From Candidatus Rifleibacteriota bacterium (lineage in GTDB: Bacteria; Riflebacteria; Ozemobacteria; Ozemobacterales; Ozemobacteraceae): 25,106 nt of DNA. Positions 12,788 to 20,740 of this stretch are shown one piece after another. Below the pieces are notes generated by a model. That model was given only the letters and a program-made list of their open reading frames with translations. It did no database searches and was not told the DNA's origin. Both the position numbers and the translations under genes were made by a program. Every line of letters starts with the position of its first letter. Positions within the stretch are counted from its first letter, which is position 1. Location: assembly GCA_029564115.1 (NCBI GenBank), contig JAKQQP010000461.1, positions 1 to 25,106 on the forward strand, given 5' to 3'.

Positions 12788-12822
12788 AAAAAAAACAGAC
12801 ACCGGTCGGTGTCTGTTTTTTT
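12788..12822. terminator. Bidirectional rho-independent terminator
   Basis: CAGACACC (12796-12803), loop GGTC and GGTGTCTG (12808-12815) form a perfect stem flanked by an A-run on the left and a T-run on the right, so it works in both directions. It ends phhB on the plus strand and the convergent Cys-rich gene (ending at 12841) on the minus strand. Confidence 0.9.
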
Positions 12823-12840
12823 ATTCGGGTTTAGACAGAA

Positions 12841-13713
12841 TTATTTGCAGCTTTTGCAGCCAATGTGAGCTTTGGCTTTGATGCATTCGCAGTTTTCGCC
12901 GCACTTGCCTTCGCTGCAGCATTTGCAGTCAGCGGTTCCGCAGCATTTGCAAGTCATCTTGGCTTTGTCGCCGCAGGCGTCTTTGTTCATTTTGCAGGCT
13001 TTTTTATGGAAATGCATTTTTTTGAACTTCTTTTCGCTGCAGGCTTTTTTGCATTCTTCTTCGCTCATGCTTTTGCATGCTTCTTTACCCATTTTTTCGC
13101 ATTTTTCTTTGCACGCAGCCATTTTATGGGCTTTTTTGCAGTGCATTTTTTTGCACTTCATCATTTCGCCGCAAGCTTTTTTGCATTCTTCTTTATTCAT
13201 GCCTTTGCATGCTTCTTTACCCATTTTTTCGCATTTTTCTTTGCATGCTGCCATTTTGTGGGCTTTTTTGCAGTGCATTTTTTTGCACTTCATCATTTCG
13301 CCGCAGGCTTTTTTGCATTCTTCTTTATTCATGTCTTTGCATTCAGACTCGCAGACATGTTTTCTGTGTTTGCGTGATTTTTTGTTGTAGCGGGACCAGG
13401 GCTTTTTGGCTTTAGGAGCTTCTTTGAGTTCTTCTACCTGTTTTTCTTCAACCTGTTTGCCGCTGGCAACGTTTTCGAGATAGTTTTCCCACTCAGCTTT
13501 TTTTTCGGCGAAAGTCAGATTGAGAATTTCGAGGTTCTGACGATCTTCGACGGTGGGGTTGCTTTTGGTGACCAGGCTCAGAATCTGCTGTCTGAGCGAC
13601 TGCATCTGACCAATGTGTTCGAGCCATGCCTCATTGCTGACTGCGCTGATTGTGCCGGCGAAAGCGGGCATTGCAAACATGAATCCAAGAAGAATTACCA
13701 GTAATTTCTTCAT
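12841..13713 (-). CDS. Exported Cys/Lys/His/Met-rich repeat protein, putative metal binder
   Basis: Encodes 290 residues from ATG 13713, with GGAGGT just upstream; an in-frame ATG at 13767 lies in the promoter. A clear signal peptide (M-K-K-L-L-V-I-L-L-G, likely cut after A-F-A-G/A-F-A) directs it to the periplasm or outside. Residues 20-118 are Cys-free and helical, with a K/E-rich linker. Residues 119-290 contain about 31 Cys with many Lys, Met and His. Two near-identical 44-residue repeats (125-168, 169-212) each carry C-x7-C-x3-C-x5-C-x4-C-x8-C-x3-C; a third is partial. The tail has C-K-C-C-G and C-K-C-C-S clusters. Spacing resembles metallothionein-like or copper/zinc-binding proteins, but no family is recognised; metal storage or detoxification is inferred. 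Confidence 0.85.
   Translation of the reverse strand: MKKLLVILLGFMFAMPAFAGTISAVSNEAWLEHIGQMQSLRQQILSLVTKSNPTVEDRQNLEILNLTFAEKKAEWENYLENVASGKQVEEKQVEELKEAPKAKKPWSRYNKKSRKHRKHVCESECKDMNKEECKKACGEMMKCKKMHCKKAHKMAACKEKCEKMGKEACKGMNKEECKKACGEMMKCKKMHCKKAHKMAACKEKCEKMGKEACKSMSEEECKKACSEKKFKKMHFHKKACKMNKDACGDKAKMTCKCCGTADCKCCSEGKCGENCECIKAKAHIGCKSCK
13078..13341 (-). repeat. 132-bp tandem duplication in the Cys-rich gene
   Basis: Units 13210-13341 and 13078-13209 are almost identical at DNA level, so the duplication is recent or kept by recombination. Each encodes one 44-residue Cys-rich module. The following segment, up to about 13020, is a diverged partial third copy. Confidence 0.85.
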
Positions 13714-13745
13714 ATTACCTCCGGTACTGAAATTTGAGTGATACC

Positions 13746-13774
13746 ATTTTACTGTACTTTTACTCAATTTGCAA
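13746..13774 (-). promoter_or_regulatory. Sigma-70-like promoter of the Cys-rich gene
   Basis: On the minus strand, TTGCAA (13774-13769), a 17-nt spacer and TAAAAT (13751-13746) fit TTGACA-N17-TATAAT. Transcription would start near 13739 and leave a leader of about 26 nt with GGAGGT before the ATG. No clear metal-regulator operator was recognised. Confidence 0.55.
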
Positions 13775-13804
13775 AATTTGATGATCAGAGCAGGAGAGAA
13801 AAAT

Positions 13805-13835
13805 GGACTGCTTCGCTTTGCTCTTAGTGCCAGTC
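13805..13835. repeat. Second site of the dispersed intergenic repeat
   Basis: On the minus strand it reads CTGGCACTAAGAGCAAAGCGAAGCAGTCC, matching the copy at 2083-2114 (CTGTTACTGCGAGTGAAACGAAGCTGTCC), including the following ATTTT. Its ends GACTG/CAGTC form a short inverted repeat. It lies in the 186-bp gap between the Cys-rich gene and the envelope operon; the rest of that gap holds no gene. Confidence 0.5.
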
Positions 13836-13899
13836 GGGCTGACTTTGCAGGTATGGAGCAACACTGGATTGGTTCGCTGGGCTTGTAATAACGTTGGGA

Positions 13900-14685
13900 T
13901 CAGCGAGAGCTTGGAGTGGTGCCTTTGCGAAAGCTGGTAAAATGCATTTCGCCTTTTTTCAGATCGATCGCATCGAGATTGAGTTTGAACGGAAACTTCT
14001 GGAGATCGAGAACCGGATTTATCTTTTTAATGATCATACCGACAAAAGATCTGGGCATGGTCATGCGGTTAACTTTCATTTTATTTGAATGAAACCAGAT
14101 TTCGCGGCCCTCTTTGATTGAAAGTCTGCCCGTTGCCCAGAATTCAACTTTTACCAGGCCGTATTTGGTCGATCCTGACAGTTCCATGTTGTCGTTTTTT
14201 ATCAGAATGCGGGGGCGATCAACCTTGATTGACTTGCTTTTGGCTTCAAGAAAAGCGTTCAAATCAGTTTCGAGTATGCTTACGTCCATGTTGATATTGC
14301 TCATGGAGACAGGATCTATTTTGTCTTCGACCAGAAGTTTTCGGGTGTCGAGCTGGACATCTTCAAAGTCGATGTCGGCTCTGTTGAGGGTAAGATTGTC
14401 GACGCTGCCCCTGGAAGTATGAACGACGATTTTTTTGAATTTGCCCAGAGCGGTCTCTTCGTCGTCGATTGGCGTTAATTCGATACTCAGAGTTGCCGGG
14501 TTTTCGAGAAGCTTGTTCATCGAAGATATGAGTTTGCGCTCGATTATTGACGGGTCAGAAGCAATCTGGGCGGTTATTTCAGGGTCGGGAGAGTAGTTAT
14601 CGCCGTTATCGGCCAGAAGCGGTGTCAGGCCCGCAAACAGAATGATCATGAATATTGAGGCGAAAAGCCGGCTGTGGTTTTTCAT
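13900..14685 (-). CDS. LmeA/DUF2993-like exported lipid-binding protein
   Basis: Encodes 261 residues from ATG 14685 with AAGGAAC upstream; longer readings would overlap the preceding gene. Residues 1-25 are a signal peptide (hydrophobic I-F-M-I-I-L-F-A-G-L, cut after L-L-A). The mature part shows the DUF2993 pattern: an N-terminal helix (I-E-R-K-L-I-S-S-M-N), beta strands with V-D-N-L-T-L-N-R-A-D-I-D-F-E-D-V, then L-E-T-D-L-N-A-F-L (about residue 158) and repeated K-V-x-F-x-A-x-G-R-L strands. The fold is related to tubular lipid-binding proteins, and mycobacterial LmeA binds phospholipid. Encoded 10 bp after the nucleotidase-like gene and with the LptF/G permease, it probably acts in periplasmic lipid handling (inference). 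Confidence 0.8.
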   Translation of the reverse strand: MKNHSRLFASIFMIILFAGLTPLLADNGDNYSPDPEITAQIASDPSIIERKLISSMNKLLENPATLSIELTPIDDEETALGKFKKIVVHTSRGSVDNLTLNRADIDFEDVQLDTRKLLVEDKIDPVSMSNINMDVSILETDLNAFLEAKSKSIKVDRPRILIKNDNMELSGSTKYGLVKVEFWATGRLSIKEGREIWFHSNKMKVNRMTMPRSFVGMIIKKINPVLDLQKFPFKLNLDAIDLKKGEMHFTSFRKGTTPSSR

Positions 14686-14695
14686 CGCTGTTCCT

Positions 14696-16222
14696 TCAAT
14701 CGAAAAGATTGTCATCAGATATTCTAATTGTTTTAAGGGCAATTTGCCAGAGGTTCCAGAGAGTGTTGCCGTCATAATCAGCCATTGCTGATTTAACGAG
14801 GCTTCTGGCGATTGCCGGGTCTTTGAGAGTGTTTCGTGTTGTGACGATGGTATAAAATCTGTCAGCGGCAACCGGCTGCCCGCTGACTCGCAATTCTCGC
14901 ATCTGCCCGCCCAGCGCCGAAAATTCGCACCCTGAAAAAATTATACTGTTCAGACCACGGTTTTGTGCCAATGTTTCGCCGAGTTTTTGCAGTTCATTGC
15001 CAGAAAGCCTGAAGCTGAACAGTAGATCATTGGGAAAGCTGTGTAGCGGGCTGGCAGCGGTAACAAAGTTGTCGTCAAGATGCCGTATTTCAGGTGGAAC
15101 CACTATGGCAAGGTCAGCCGACATCCCTGAGCGAAGAAAATATGAGAAGGCGGCGTCGCTGAAGCGCCATGCTTTCGTAGTTGGCCCTGATGTGGTTTTT
15201 ATAACCCGCAGGGTTTCGAACAGAGCTGGTTTTATTCGTTGCATTGCCTCCCGGCTCCAGTATCGGGCGTTTTCGGATTTTCCGGAAGCGAGTGGCAGCA
15301 TCCGCAGACTGATGCGCGGCGTACCGTTGTAGCGTCTGAATATACTCAGCATGGGAAGAAAACGATACCCCGGCTGCAGTGACATGGTAAAAACATTGCC
15401 GTCCGGTTCTGCTTTCCATGAAGCCGGTGAAGGTGAATGACCCGGTGACGGCATCTGTATGAGAAGATGGTGCCCAGGGCGGGTTTTGAGCTCGCGGGTC
15501 AGGGCTGCTATCGCGGCCTGGTCGTCATATATGAGAGAAAGGCTGATGTCGAACTGGTCGAATTGTGGATTCAGGCGCTTGAGTGCTCTGACAGGTGAGT
15601 CAACGTTTGAAGTGACAAGGGTCTGACGGGGTAGTTCTTTACACCAGCTGGCGGCGACGAAATTGAAGAACCACAAAGAGCCTCGTGACAGCTTTTTTAC
15701 AAAAAAGTGTTTGAACAGTGGCGCAGTCTCACCGTTGTCGAGATTTGTGAAAATGCGGTTGCCGAGAACGCCAGCTGATCTCGCCGTGTTGAACATTTCG
15801 AGGTCAGCCGGTGTTAGAGCCCCTGCTTCAGGGTTGCAACGCCCGATAAGTTCGCGTTCAAAACGCCCGGAGTCGATAAAGCTCAAAGGTGCATACAAAT
15901 CGGAATCGTTGCCAATGGCGAGAACCAGATGATCTTTGGTGCGATCCTTTTTGAAGGCAGCGATAATGTCCGGTAGTTTCCAGGCATCTGAATGGGTGAA
16001 TTTGTTGTCCGGGGTGAGCTCAGATAGTTTGCCCTGCAGGTTACCCGGCAAAAAAATCTGAATTGGTCGAAAAACTTCTGCTTCGGCCTTTTGTGGCAAC
16101 AAAATGAGCATCAAAAGGCCAAGACACGACATAGAAACACAGGCAAAAATGAAGCTAAGCCCGGCAAAAGGCCGCGATCGCAAAATTTTTGGCATGTCAA
16201 TGTAGATGTTTGGCTCAGTCAT
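14696..16222 (-). CDS. Degenerate 5'-nucleotidase/UshA-like exported protein
   Basis: Encodes 508 residues; its ATG lies inside the permease end (8-bp overlap). Met10 is an alternative start. Residues 20-48 are a signal or anchor segment ending A-E-A. The layout follows UshA-type enzymes: an N-terminal metallophosphoesterase-like part and a C-terminal 5'-nucleotidase domain (about 390-480, with L-F-S-F-R-L-S-G-N-E-L and G-Q-P-V-A-A-D-R-F-Y-T-I). The catalytic motifs have drifted: the usual N-D-x-H-G is P-G-N-L-Q-G, the G-D block reads I-G-N-D-S-D, and G-N-H-E-F-D is G-N-R-I-F-T. Metal ligands therefore seem lost, suggesting a non-catalytic binding protein. The operon with LptF/G and LmeA suggests an envelope role. 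Family assignment is moderate. Confidence 0.75.
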   Translation of the reverse strand: MTEPNIYIDMPKILRSRPFAGLSFIFACVSMSCLGLLMLILLPQKAEAEVFRPIQIFLPGNLQGKLSELTPDNKFTHSDAWKLPDIIAAFKKDRTKDHLVLAIGNDSDLYAPLSFIDSGRFERELIGRCNPEAGALTPADLEMFNTARSAGVLGNRIFTNLDNGETAPLFKHFFVKKLSRGSLWFFNFVAASWCKELPRQTLVTSNVDSPVRALKRLNPQFDQFDISLSLIYDDQAAIAALTRELKTRPGHHLLIQMPSPGHSPSPASWKAEPDGNVFTMSLQPGYRFLPMLSIFRRYNGTPRISLRMLPLASGKSENARYWSREAMQRIKPALFETLRVIKTTSGPTTKAWRFSDAAFSYFLRSGMSADLAIVVPPEIRHLDDNFVTAASPLHSFPNDLLFSFRLSGNELQKLGETLAQNRGLNSIIFSGCEFSALGGQMRELRVSGQPVAADRFYTIVTTRNTLKDPAIARSLVKSAMADYDGNTLWNLWQIALKTIRISDDNLFD

Positions 16223-17300
16223 TAATATTTTTTACGATGTAAAAGCCGACAAAGGCGAAGATAATGTTCTGTGCCCAGGCGGCGAGCATCGGAGGCAGAA
16301 AGCCTGATTTTCCCAGGGCGGTAAACAGACTCATCATCACATAATAGATGAAAATGATAAGTATCGAGACGCCAAAGCCGATGAAAGCCCCGCTGCGGTT
16401 ATTCGTCAGGCCAAAACTGGCACCGATTATGGCAAAGAAGAAGCTGGCGAAAGGCAGAGAAGTTTTCATGGCCAGGCCGACACGCATTTCTGTGGTATCC
16501 ATGAATTGAGTGCGTTCATATGCTTCAATGCGCCCTTTAAGCTCGTTGTAACTCATCTCGGTGGGTTTTTTGCTCTGTCTGGCAAAATCTTCGGGACTTT
16601 CTTCTATTGTGGGCACACGCAGCTCAGGCATTGTAGACGGCGCTGTCAGACCCTGAGTCGGGTCGTAAGCCTGTTCGATGACAGCTTTTAAAACCCAGGC
16701 GCTGCCGTCCCATTCGGCGGTAGCGGCTGAAATGCGCTTTTTTAAAACGCCTGTGTCGTCATAATATTCCAGCAGAACTTTTTCCATCAGGCCGCGTTTT
16801 TCATACACCTTGCGGGCATAGGCGAAAGCACCGTCAGACGTGCGCATAACCGAGTTCTCGGTAGCTTCAGGTTCAACCAGGCGCATGATTTCCTGGCGGC
16901 GGATGTTTCTGGCCTCCTGGTTGGCGGTCGGCACAACCAGTTCGTTGAAAACGAAGCTGACAGCGGTTATGAACAGTGCAAAAATTACCACCGGCAGCAT
17001 GATTCTGAAAAAGTTCGTGCCGCCGGCTCGCAGTGCAGTGGTTTCAGAGTCTTTCGACATGCGGCCGAAAACAAGCAGATTGGCCAGCAGAACCGACATC
17101 GGGAAGGTGAAAATCATGTCTTGCGGCAGGCGGTTGAGAAACCAGCGACCCATGACGCTCATCGGAATATTTTCGTTGACGATGCTTTGCAGTGTCGACA
17201 TCAAGGGATCGATGGCGATGATCGTCACAAAAAGAAAAAAGCCAAAGAGAAAAGGCCCGATCAACTGTGTGATTATGTATTTGTCGAGTATTCTGATCAT
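16215..17300 (-). CDS. LptF/LptG-family permease
   Basis: Encodes 361 residues, the usual family length. It starts M-I-R-I-L-D-K-Y-I. Three membrane helices lie in the first ~120 residues (about 13-33, 60-80, 98-120), a periplasmic beta-jellyroll domain at about 125-265, and three helices in the last ~90 residues. The motif R-M-S-K-D-S-E-T-T-A-L-R-A-G-G near residue 80 is the coupling region that contacts the LptB ATPase. LptF and LptG form the membrane part of the ABC exporter that drives lipopolysaccharide to the outer membrane, so the organism is diderm. Only one of the two is in this window. The start lacks a ribosome site, and the mRNA leader is short (about 42 nt). It is the first gene of the three-gene operon. 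Confidence 0.92.
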   Translation of the reverse strand: MIRILDKYIITQLIGPFLFGFFLFVTIIAIDPLMSTLQSIVNENIPMSVMGRWFLNRLPQDMIFTFPMSVLLANLLVFGRMSKDSETTALRAGGTNFFRIMLPVVIFALFITAVSFVFNELVVPTANQEARNIRRQEIMRLVEPEATENSVMRTSDGAFAYARKVYEKRGLMEKVLLEYYDDTGVLKKRISAATAEWDGSAWVLKAVIEQAYDPTQGLTAPSTMPELRVPTIEESPEDFARQSKKPTEMSYNELKGRIEAYERTQFMDTTEMRVGLAMKTSLPFASFFFAIIGASFGLTNNRSGAFIGFGVSILIIFIYYVMMSLFTALGKSGFLPPMLAAWAQNIIFAFVGFYIVKNIND

Positions 17301-17344
17301 TGTATGGAGATTAACTCATGCGGGTTTAAAATTTTAAAGTCAGG

Positions 17345-17353
17345 TGGTATTAT
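17345..17353 (+). promoter_or_regulatory. Extended -10 promoter of the ugd-pse operon
   Basis: TGG-TATTAT matches the extended -10 form seen before 2383 and 12451. A TTTAAA lies 17 nt upstream as a poor -35. Transcription from about 17360 leaves a 44-nt leader with AAGGAAG before ugd. It overlaps the divergent promoter for the permease operon. Confidence 0.5.
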
Positions 17354-17377
17354 GAGCCTCAATTTGTCAAAATTCAA
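17349..17377 (-). promoter_or_regulatory. Divergent sigma-70-like promoter of the LptF/G operon
   Basis: On the minus strand, TTGAAT (17377-17372), a 17-nt spacer and CATAAT (17354-17349) fit sigma-70. Its -10 covers the same bases as the plus-strand -10 of ugd, so both polymerases cannot sit at once. This may couple envelope and glycan gene expression (inference). Confidence 0.4.
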
Positions 17378-17403
17378 CCGTTCATGAGAAAGGAAGCAGA
17401 AAA

Positions 17404-18723
17404 ATGAAAATCGCCATGATAGGAACAGGTTACGTCGGGCTGGTTACCGGCACCTGTTTCGCTGAATCTGGAAACGATGTAATCTGCGTCGACACCAATG
17501 AAAAGAAAATTAATGACCTGAAAAATGGCATTATTCCAATATATGAGCCCGGCCTCGACGGCCTGGTAAAAAGAAATGTCGAGGAAGAACGGTTATCTTT
17601 CACTACCAATCTTGAAGAAGCGGTAAAAAAGTGTCTGCTGCTTTTTATCGCGGTCGGAACTCCGCCCGGCGAAGATGGTTCTGCCGATCTGCAGCACGTA
17701 TTGAACGTGGCCCGCGGTATCGGTCGCACGATGAGCGAATATCGCATTGTCGTTGATAAATCGACGGTGCCGGTCGGAACTGGCGCCCGGGTGAAAGCAG
17801 TGATTCAGGAAGAGCTCGACCGACGCGGCGAAAATATTCCCTTCGATGTGGTCAGCAACCCGGAATTTTTGAAAGAGGGAAATGCCATCGACGATTTCAT
17901 GAAGCCTGACCGTGTTGTCATCGGCTGTGACGACGTTAGAACCGGCGAGCTGATGAAAGAACTTTACGGCCCATTCGTCAGAACCGGCAAACCCATTCTG
18001 ATCATGGATCTCGCCTCGGCAGAAATGACCAAATATGCCGCCAACGCTATGCTGGCTACTCGAATTTCGTTCATGAACGATATTGCCAACCTTTGCGAAA
18101 AACTTGGCGTCGATATTTCGCAGGTTCGCCAGGGGATCGGCTCAGACAGCCGAATTGGTTACCCATTCATTTTTCCGGGTGCCGGCTACGGCGGTTCCTG
18201 TTTTCCAAAAGATGTTCAGGCTTTGTTGAAAATGGGTGAACAGAACGGTTACCAGCTTGAGATTCTTGAAGCTGTCGAGGCTGTGAACGCCCGCCAGAAA
18301 AAAGTGCTGTTCAACAAGCTCAAAGCTCGGTTTGGCGGTGATCTGAAGAATATGACCGTGGCAGTCTGGGGTCTGGCGTTCAAGCCAAACACCGATGACA
18401 TGCGGGAAGCACCTTCGATCGTTCTGATCGAGAATCTACTGGCTGTTGGTGCCAAAGTGCGTGCTTATGACCCCGAAGCGGCTAAAGAAGCACACAAGAT
18501 TTTTGGCGACCGCATCGTTTATGGTAAGAAGGTTTATGATGTTCTCGACGGCGCCGATGTTCTCGTGATCGTCACCGAATGGAACGAATTCAGAAGACCT
18601 GATCTTGAAAAAGTGAAAAATCTGCTGAAAAATCCGATCATTTTTGATGGCCGCAACTTGTTCGAGCCGAAGAAAATGGCGCAGCTCGGTTTTGAATACG
18701 AGGGAATTGGGAGAAAACAATGA
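17404..18723 (+). CDS. ugd: UDP-glucose 6-dehydrogenase
   Basis: Encodes 439 residues; AAGGAAG precedes the ATG. It oxidises UDP-glucose twice with NAD to UDP-glucuronate. The N-terminal Rossmann motif is G-T-G-Y-V-G-L (residues 7-13), followed by V-G-T-P-P near residue 82, S-T-V-P-V-G-T near residue 121, and E-F-L-K-E-G-N-A near residue 158. The catalytic cysteine is Cys266 in [10 protein letters not shown]. The C-terminal domain has [13 protein letters not shown]. All key residues are present. It overlaps the next gene by 4 bp (ATGA) and heads the operon with the pse genes. UDP-glucuronate is not a pseudaminic precursor, so it feeds another surface sugar. Confidence 0.95.
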   Translation: MKIAMIGTGYVGLVTGTCFAESGNDVICVDTNEKKINDLKNGIIPIYEPGLDGLVKRNVEEERLSFTTNLEEAVKKCLLLFIAVGTPPGEDGSADLQHVLNVARGIGRTMSEYRIVVDKSTVPVGTGARVKAVIQEELDRRGENIPFDVVSNPEFLKEGNAIDDFMKPDRVVIGCDDVRTGELMKELYGPFVRTGKPILIMDLASAEMTKYAANAMLATRISFMNDIANLCEKLGVDISQVRQGIGSDSRIGYPFIFPGAGYGGSCFPKDVQALLKMGEQNGYQLEILEAVEAVNARQKKVLFNKLKARFGGDLKNMTVAVWGLAFKPNTDDMREAPSIVLIENLLAVGAKVRAYDPEAAKEAHKIFGDRIVYGKKVYDVLDGADVLVIVTEWNEFRRPDLEKVKNLLKNPIIFDGRNLFEPKKMAQLGFEYEGIGRKQ

Positions 18724-19721
18724 AACTTATTTTGCCGGTAGCCGGCAAGGGAACAAGATTACGCCCACACACTTTTACCAAACCAAAATCGCTGGTGAGG
18801 GTTGCCGGGAAAACCGTTTTACAGCATGTTATCGACGGTCTGAAAAAGTTGAAGATCGACGAATTTATCATTATTACCGACGAGAATGGTCATATCATTC
18901 AGCGTTATATCGAAAAGCATTATCCCGGGCTGAATGCCGTTTATATTCAGCAGACAGAACTGCTGGGGCCGGCGCATGCAGTCTCTCTCGCTGCCCCGCG
19001 CATCAAGGCTGGTGATGACGTTCTCGTGGTGTTCAACGATACTTTGTTTGTGACTGACCTGACGCGCATTCCGATCCTTTGTGAAGGCCTTGACGGGCTG
19101 ATTTATTCAAAAGAGGTCGATGATCCGAAACGTTTTGGCGTCAATGTCATGAAAGACAACATCATTGTCGACATGGTTGAAAAGCCTGACGAACCGGTCA
19201 GCAACCTGGCTCAGGTGGGTATGTATTACCTGCGTGACGGTTGTCGTTTTATGGAATACATTCAGCGCAGTATTCAGCAGAATCTGCGTGTCAAGGGTGA
19301 ATTCTATCTTCCTGAAGTTTTCAAACTCATGATCAAAGACGGTATGCGTCTGGGAGCGCCTGAAATCGAAGAGTGGCTCGATTGTGGCAAGCCTGATACG
19401 CTGCTGCAGACCAACAGGTTTCTGCTCGAAAGAGCGCAGGGCAATCACATGTGCATCGAGGGCTGCGTCATTATTCCGCCGGTTTCGATTCACCCGACTG
19501 CTGAAGTCAGGCACAGCGTCATCGGTCCATATGTTTCGATCGCCAAGAACTGCAAGATTCACGATTCAGTCATTAGAAACTCGGTTATCAATCCTTATTC
19601 GGTATTGCGCAACATCATGCTCGACGAATCTTTGATCGGCGATGCCGTTGAATTGAGCGGGCAGCTGCAGCGTCTGAACATCGGCGACAACAGCGTGATC
19701 AACTTCAGCGGGCACAGCTGA
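18720..19721 (+). CDS. Sugar-1-phosphate nucleotidylyltransferase with beta-helix C-terminus
   Basis: Encodes 333 residues. The N-terminal NTP-transferase domain (1-235) has the signature [12 protein letters not shown] (4-15) and P-K-S-L (22-25), F-N-D-T near residue 104, then V-E-K-P and E-W-L-D-C-G-K-P. The C-terminal ~95 residues show hexapeptide-like repeats (V-I-I-P-P-V, V-I-G-P-Y-V, S-V-I-R-N-S-V) of a left-handed beta-helix. This matches long RmlA/GlmU-type enzymes, such as glucose-1-phosphate thymidylyl- or uridylyltransferases. The substrate cannot be told: UDP-glucose for the upstream ugd is plausible, as is UDP-GlcNAc for PseB. It sits between the two, with a 4-bp overlap upstream. 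Confidence 0.9.
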   Translation: MKLILPVAGKGTRLRPHTFTKPKSLVRVAGKTVLQHVIDGLKKLKIDEFIIITDENGHIIQRYIEKHYPGLNAVYIQQTELLGPAHAVSLAAPRIKAGDDVLVVFNDTLFVTDLTRIPILCEGLDGLIYSKEVDDPKRFGVNVMKDNIIVDMVEKPDEPVSNLAQVGMYYLRDGCRFMEYIQRSIQQNLRVKGEFYLPEVFKLMIKDGMRLGAPEIEEWLDCGKPDTLLQTNRFLLERAQGNHMCIEGCVIIPPVSIHPTAEVRHSVIGPYVSIAKNCKIHDSVIRNSVINPYSVLRNIMLDESLIGDAVELSGQLQRLNIGDNSVINFSGHS

Positions 19722-19756
19722 CGAACGCAGGTTTCCTGCCAGGGAGAACTTAAACA

Positions 19757-20740
19757 ATGCTTACAGGCAAATCGATTCTGATAACCGGCGGCACCGGATC
19801 TTTTGGCAAGGCCTTCGTTCGCAGAGTCTTGCGTGACCACCAGCCGCACAAGGTGATCGTGTATTCGCGTGACGAATACAAGCAGTATCAGATGGCACAG
19901 ATGTTCTCGTCAGACCGCCTGAGGTTCTTTCTTGGCGATGTTCGCGATGAAAAGCGTCTCTATCGCGCTCTAACCGGCGTAGATTACGTCATTCATGCGG
20001 CGGCGATGAAGCAGGTGCCAGCTTCAGAATACAACCCGTTTGAAGCCGTTCAGACCAACATCATGGGGGCGCAGAATCTGATAAATGCAGCTCTTGAAGC
20101 CGGGGTGCAAAAGGTGGTCGCTCTCAGTACCGACAAGGCCTGTAACCCGGTTAACCTCTACGGGGCTACCAAACTTTGTTCTGACAAGCTCTTTATTGCT
20201 GCTAACGCCTATTCTGGCAAGCTGGTTACCCGTTTTGCCGTGGTCAGGTATGGCAACGTTCTCGGGAGCCGGGGCAGCGTGGTGCCGCTGTTTCGTGATC
20301 TGGCCGCCAAAGGCGAAGAGATTCCCATTACCGATGAGCGTATGACCAGGTTTTCGATAACTCTGCCTGAGGCAGTTCAGTTTGTAATCGATTCTTTCGA
20401 ACTCATGTACGGTGGTGAGCTTTATATACCTAAAATACCCAGTCTGCGAGTGGTCGATCTTGCCGAAGCAGTTGCTCCGGGCATTAAAATTCGCCAGATT
20501 GGCATAAGGCCGGGCGAAAAACTGCACGAAATGATGATTTCGCGTGATGATTCCCGGCATCTGTTTGAAGTTGGCGATCGATACATCAAAATGCCAGATT
20601 TTCCGTTCTGGAAGGTCAGGTTGCCGGAAGGGGCCGTGCCGGTTGTTGACGGGTTCGAGTATGCCAGCGACACCAACAATATCTGGTTGAATGCAGAGCA
20701 GCTAAGAGATGTGCTCAAACAGGAAGGCGTCGTCGAGTGA
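19757..20740 (+). CDS. pseB: UDP-GlcNAc 4,6-dehydratase (inverting), PseB
   Basis: Encodes 327 residues; GGGAGAAC precedes the ATG. It converts UDP-GlcNAc to the 4-keto-6-deoxy L-arabino intermediate, the first step of pseudaminic acid synthesis. It is an extended SDR protein: NADP-binding G-G-T-G-S-F-G (11-17), H-A-A-A-M-K-Q-V-P near residue 80, T-D-K (125-127), and the Y-x3-K pair (Y135, K139) in N-L-Y-G-A-T-K. The early A-A-M-K and the T-D-K-A block separate PseB from RmlB-type dehydratases. The length fits soluble PseB rather than the large membrane FlaA1/CapD type. The stop overlaps pseC (GTGA). Confidence 0.95.
   Translation: MLTGKSILITGGTGSFGKAFVRRVLRDHQPHKVIVYSRDEYKQYQMAQMFSSDRLRFFLGDVRDEKRLYRALTGVDYVIHAAAMKQVPASEYNPFEAVQTNIMGAQNLINAALEAGVQKVVALSTDKACNPVNLYGATKLCSDKLFIAANAYSGKLVTRFAVVRYGNVLGSRGSVVPLFRDLAAKGEEIPITDERMTRFSITLPEAVQFVIDSFELMYGGELYIPKIPSLRVVDLAEAVAPGIKIRQIGIRPGEKLHEMMISRDDSRHLFEVGDRYIKMPDFPFWKVRLPEGAVPVVDGFEYASDTNNIWLNAEQLRDVLKQEGVVE

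Noticed and set aside
12865..13415. Plus-strand frames rich in Phe, Ala and His, resembling membrane proteins
   Set aside because: They are antisense to the Cys/Lys-rich gene; Phe comes from Lys codons read backwards. The minus frame has a signal peptide, ribosome site and promoter.
13714..13767. ATG at 13767 as start of the Cys-rich protein
   Set aside because: It would put 18 polar residues before a perfect signal peptide and overlaps the promoter; GGAGGT marks ATG 13713.
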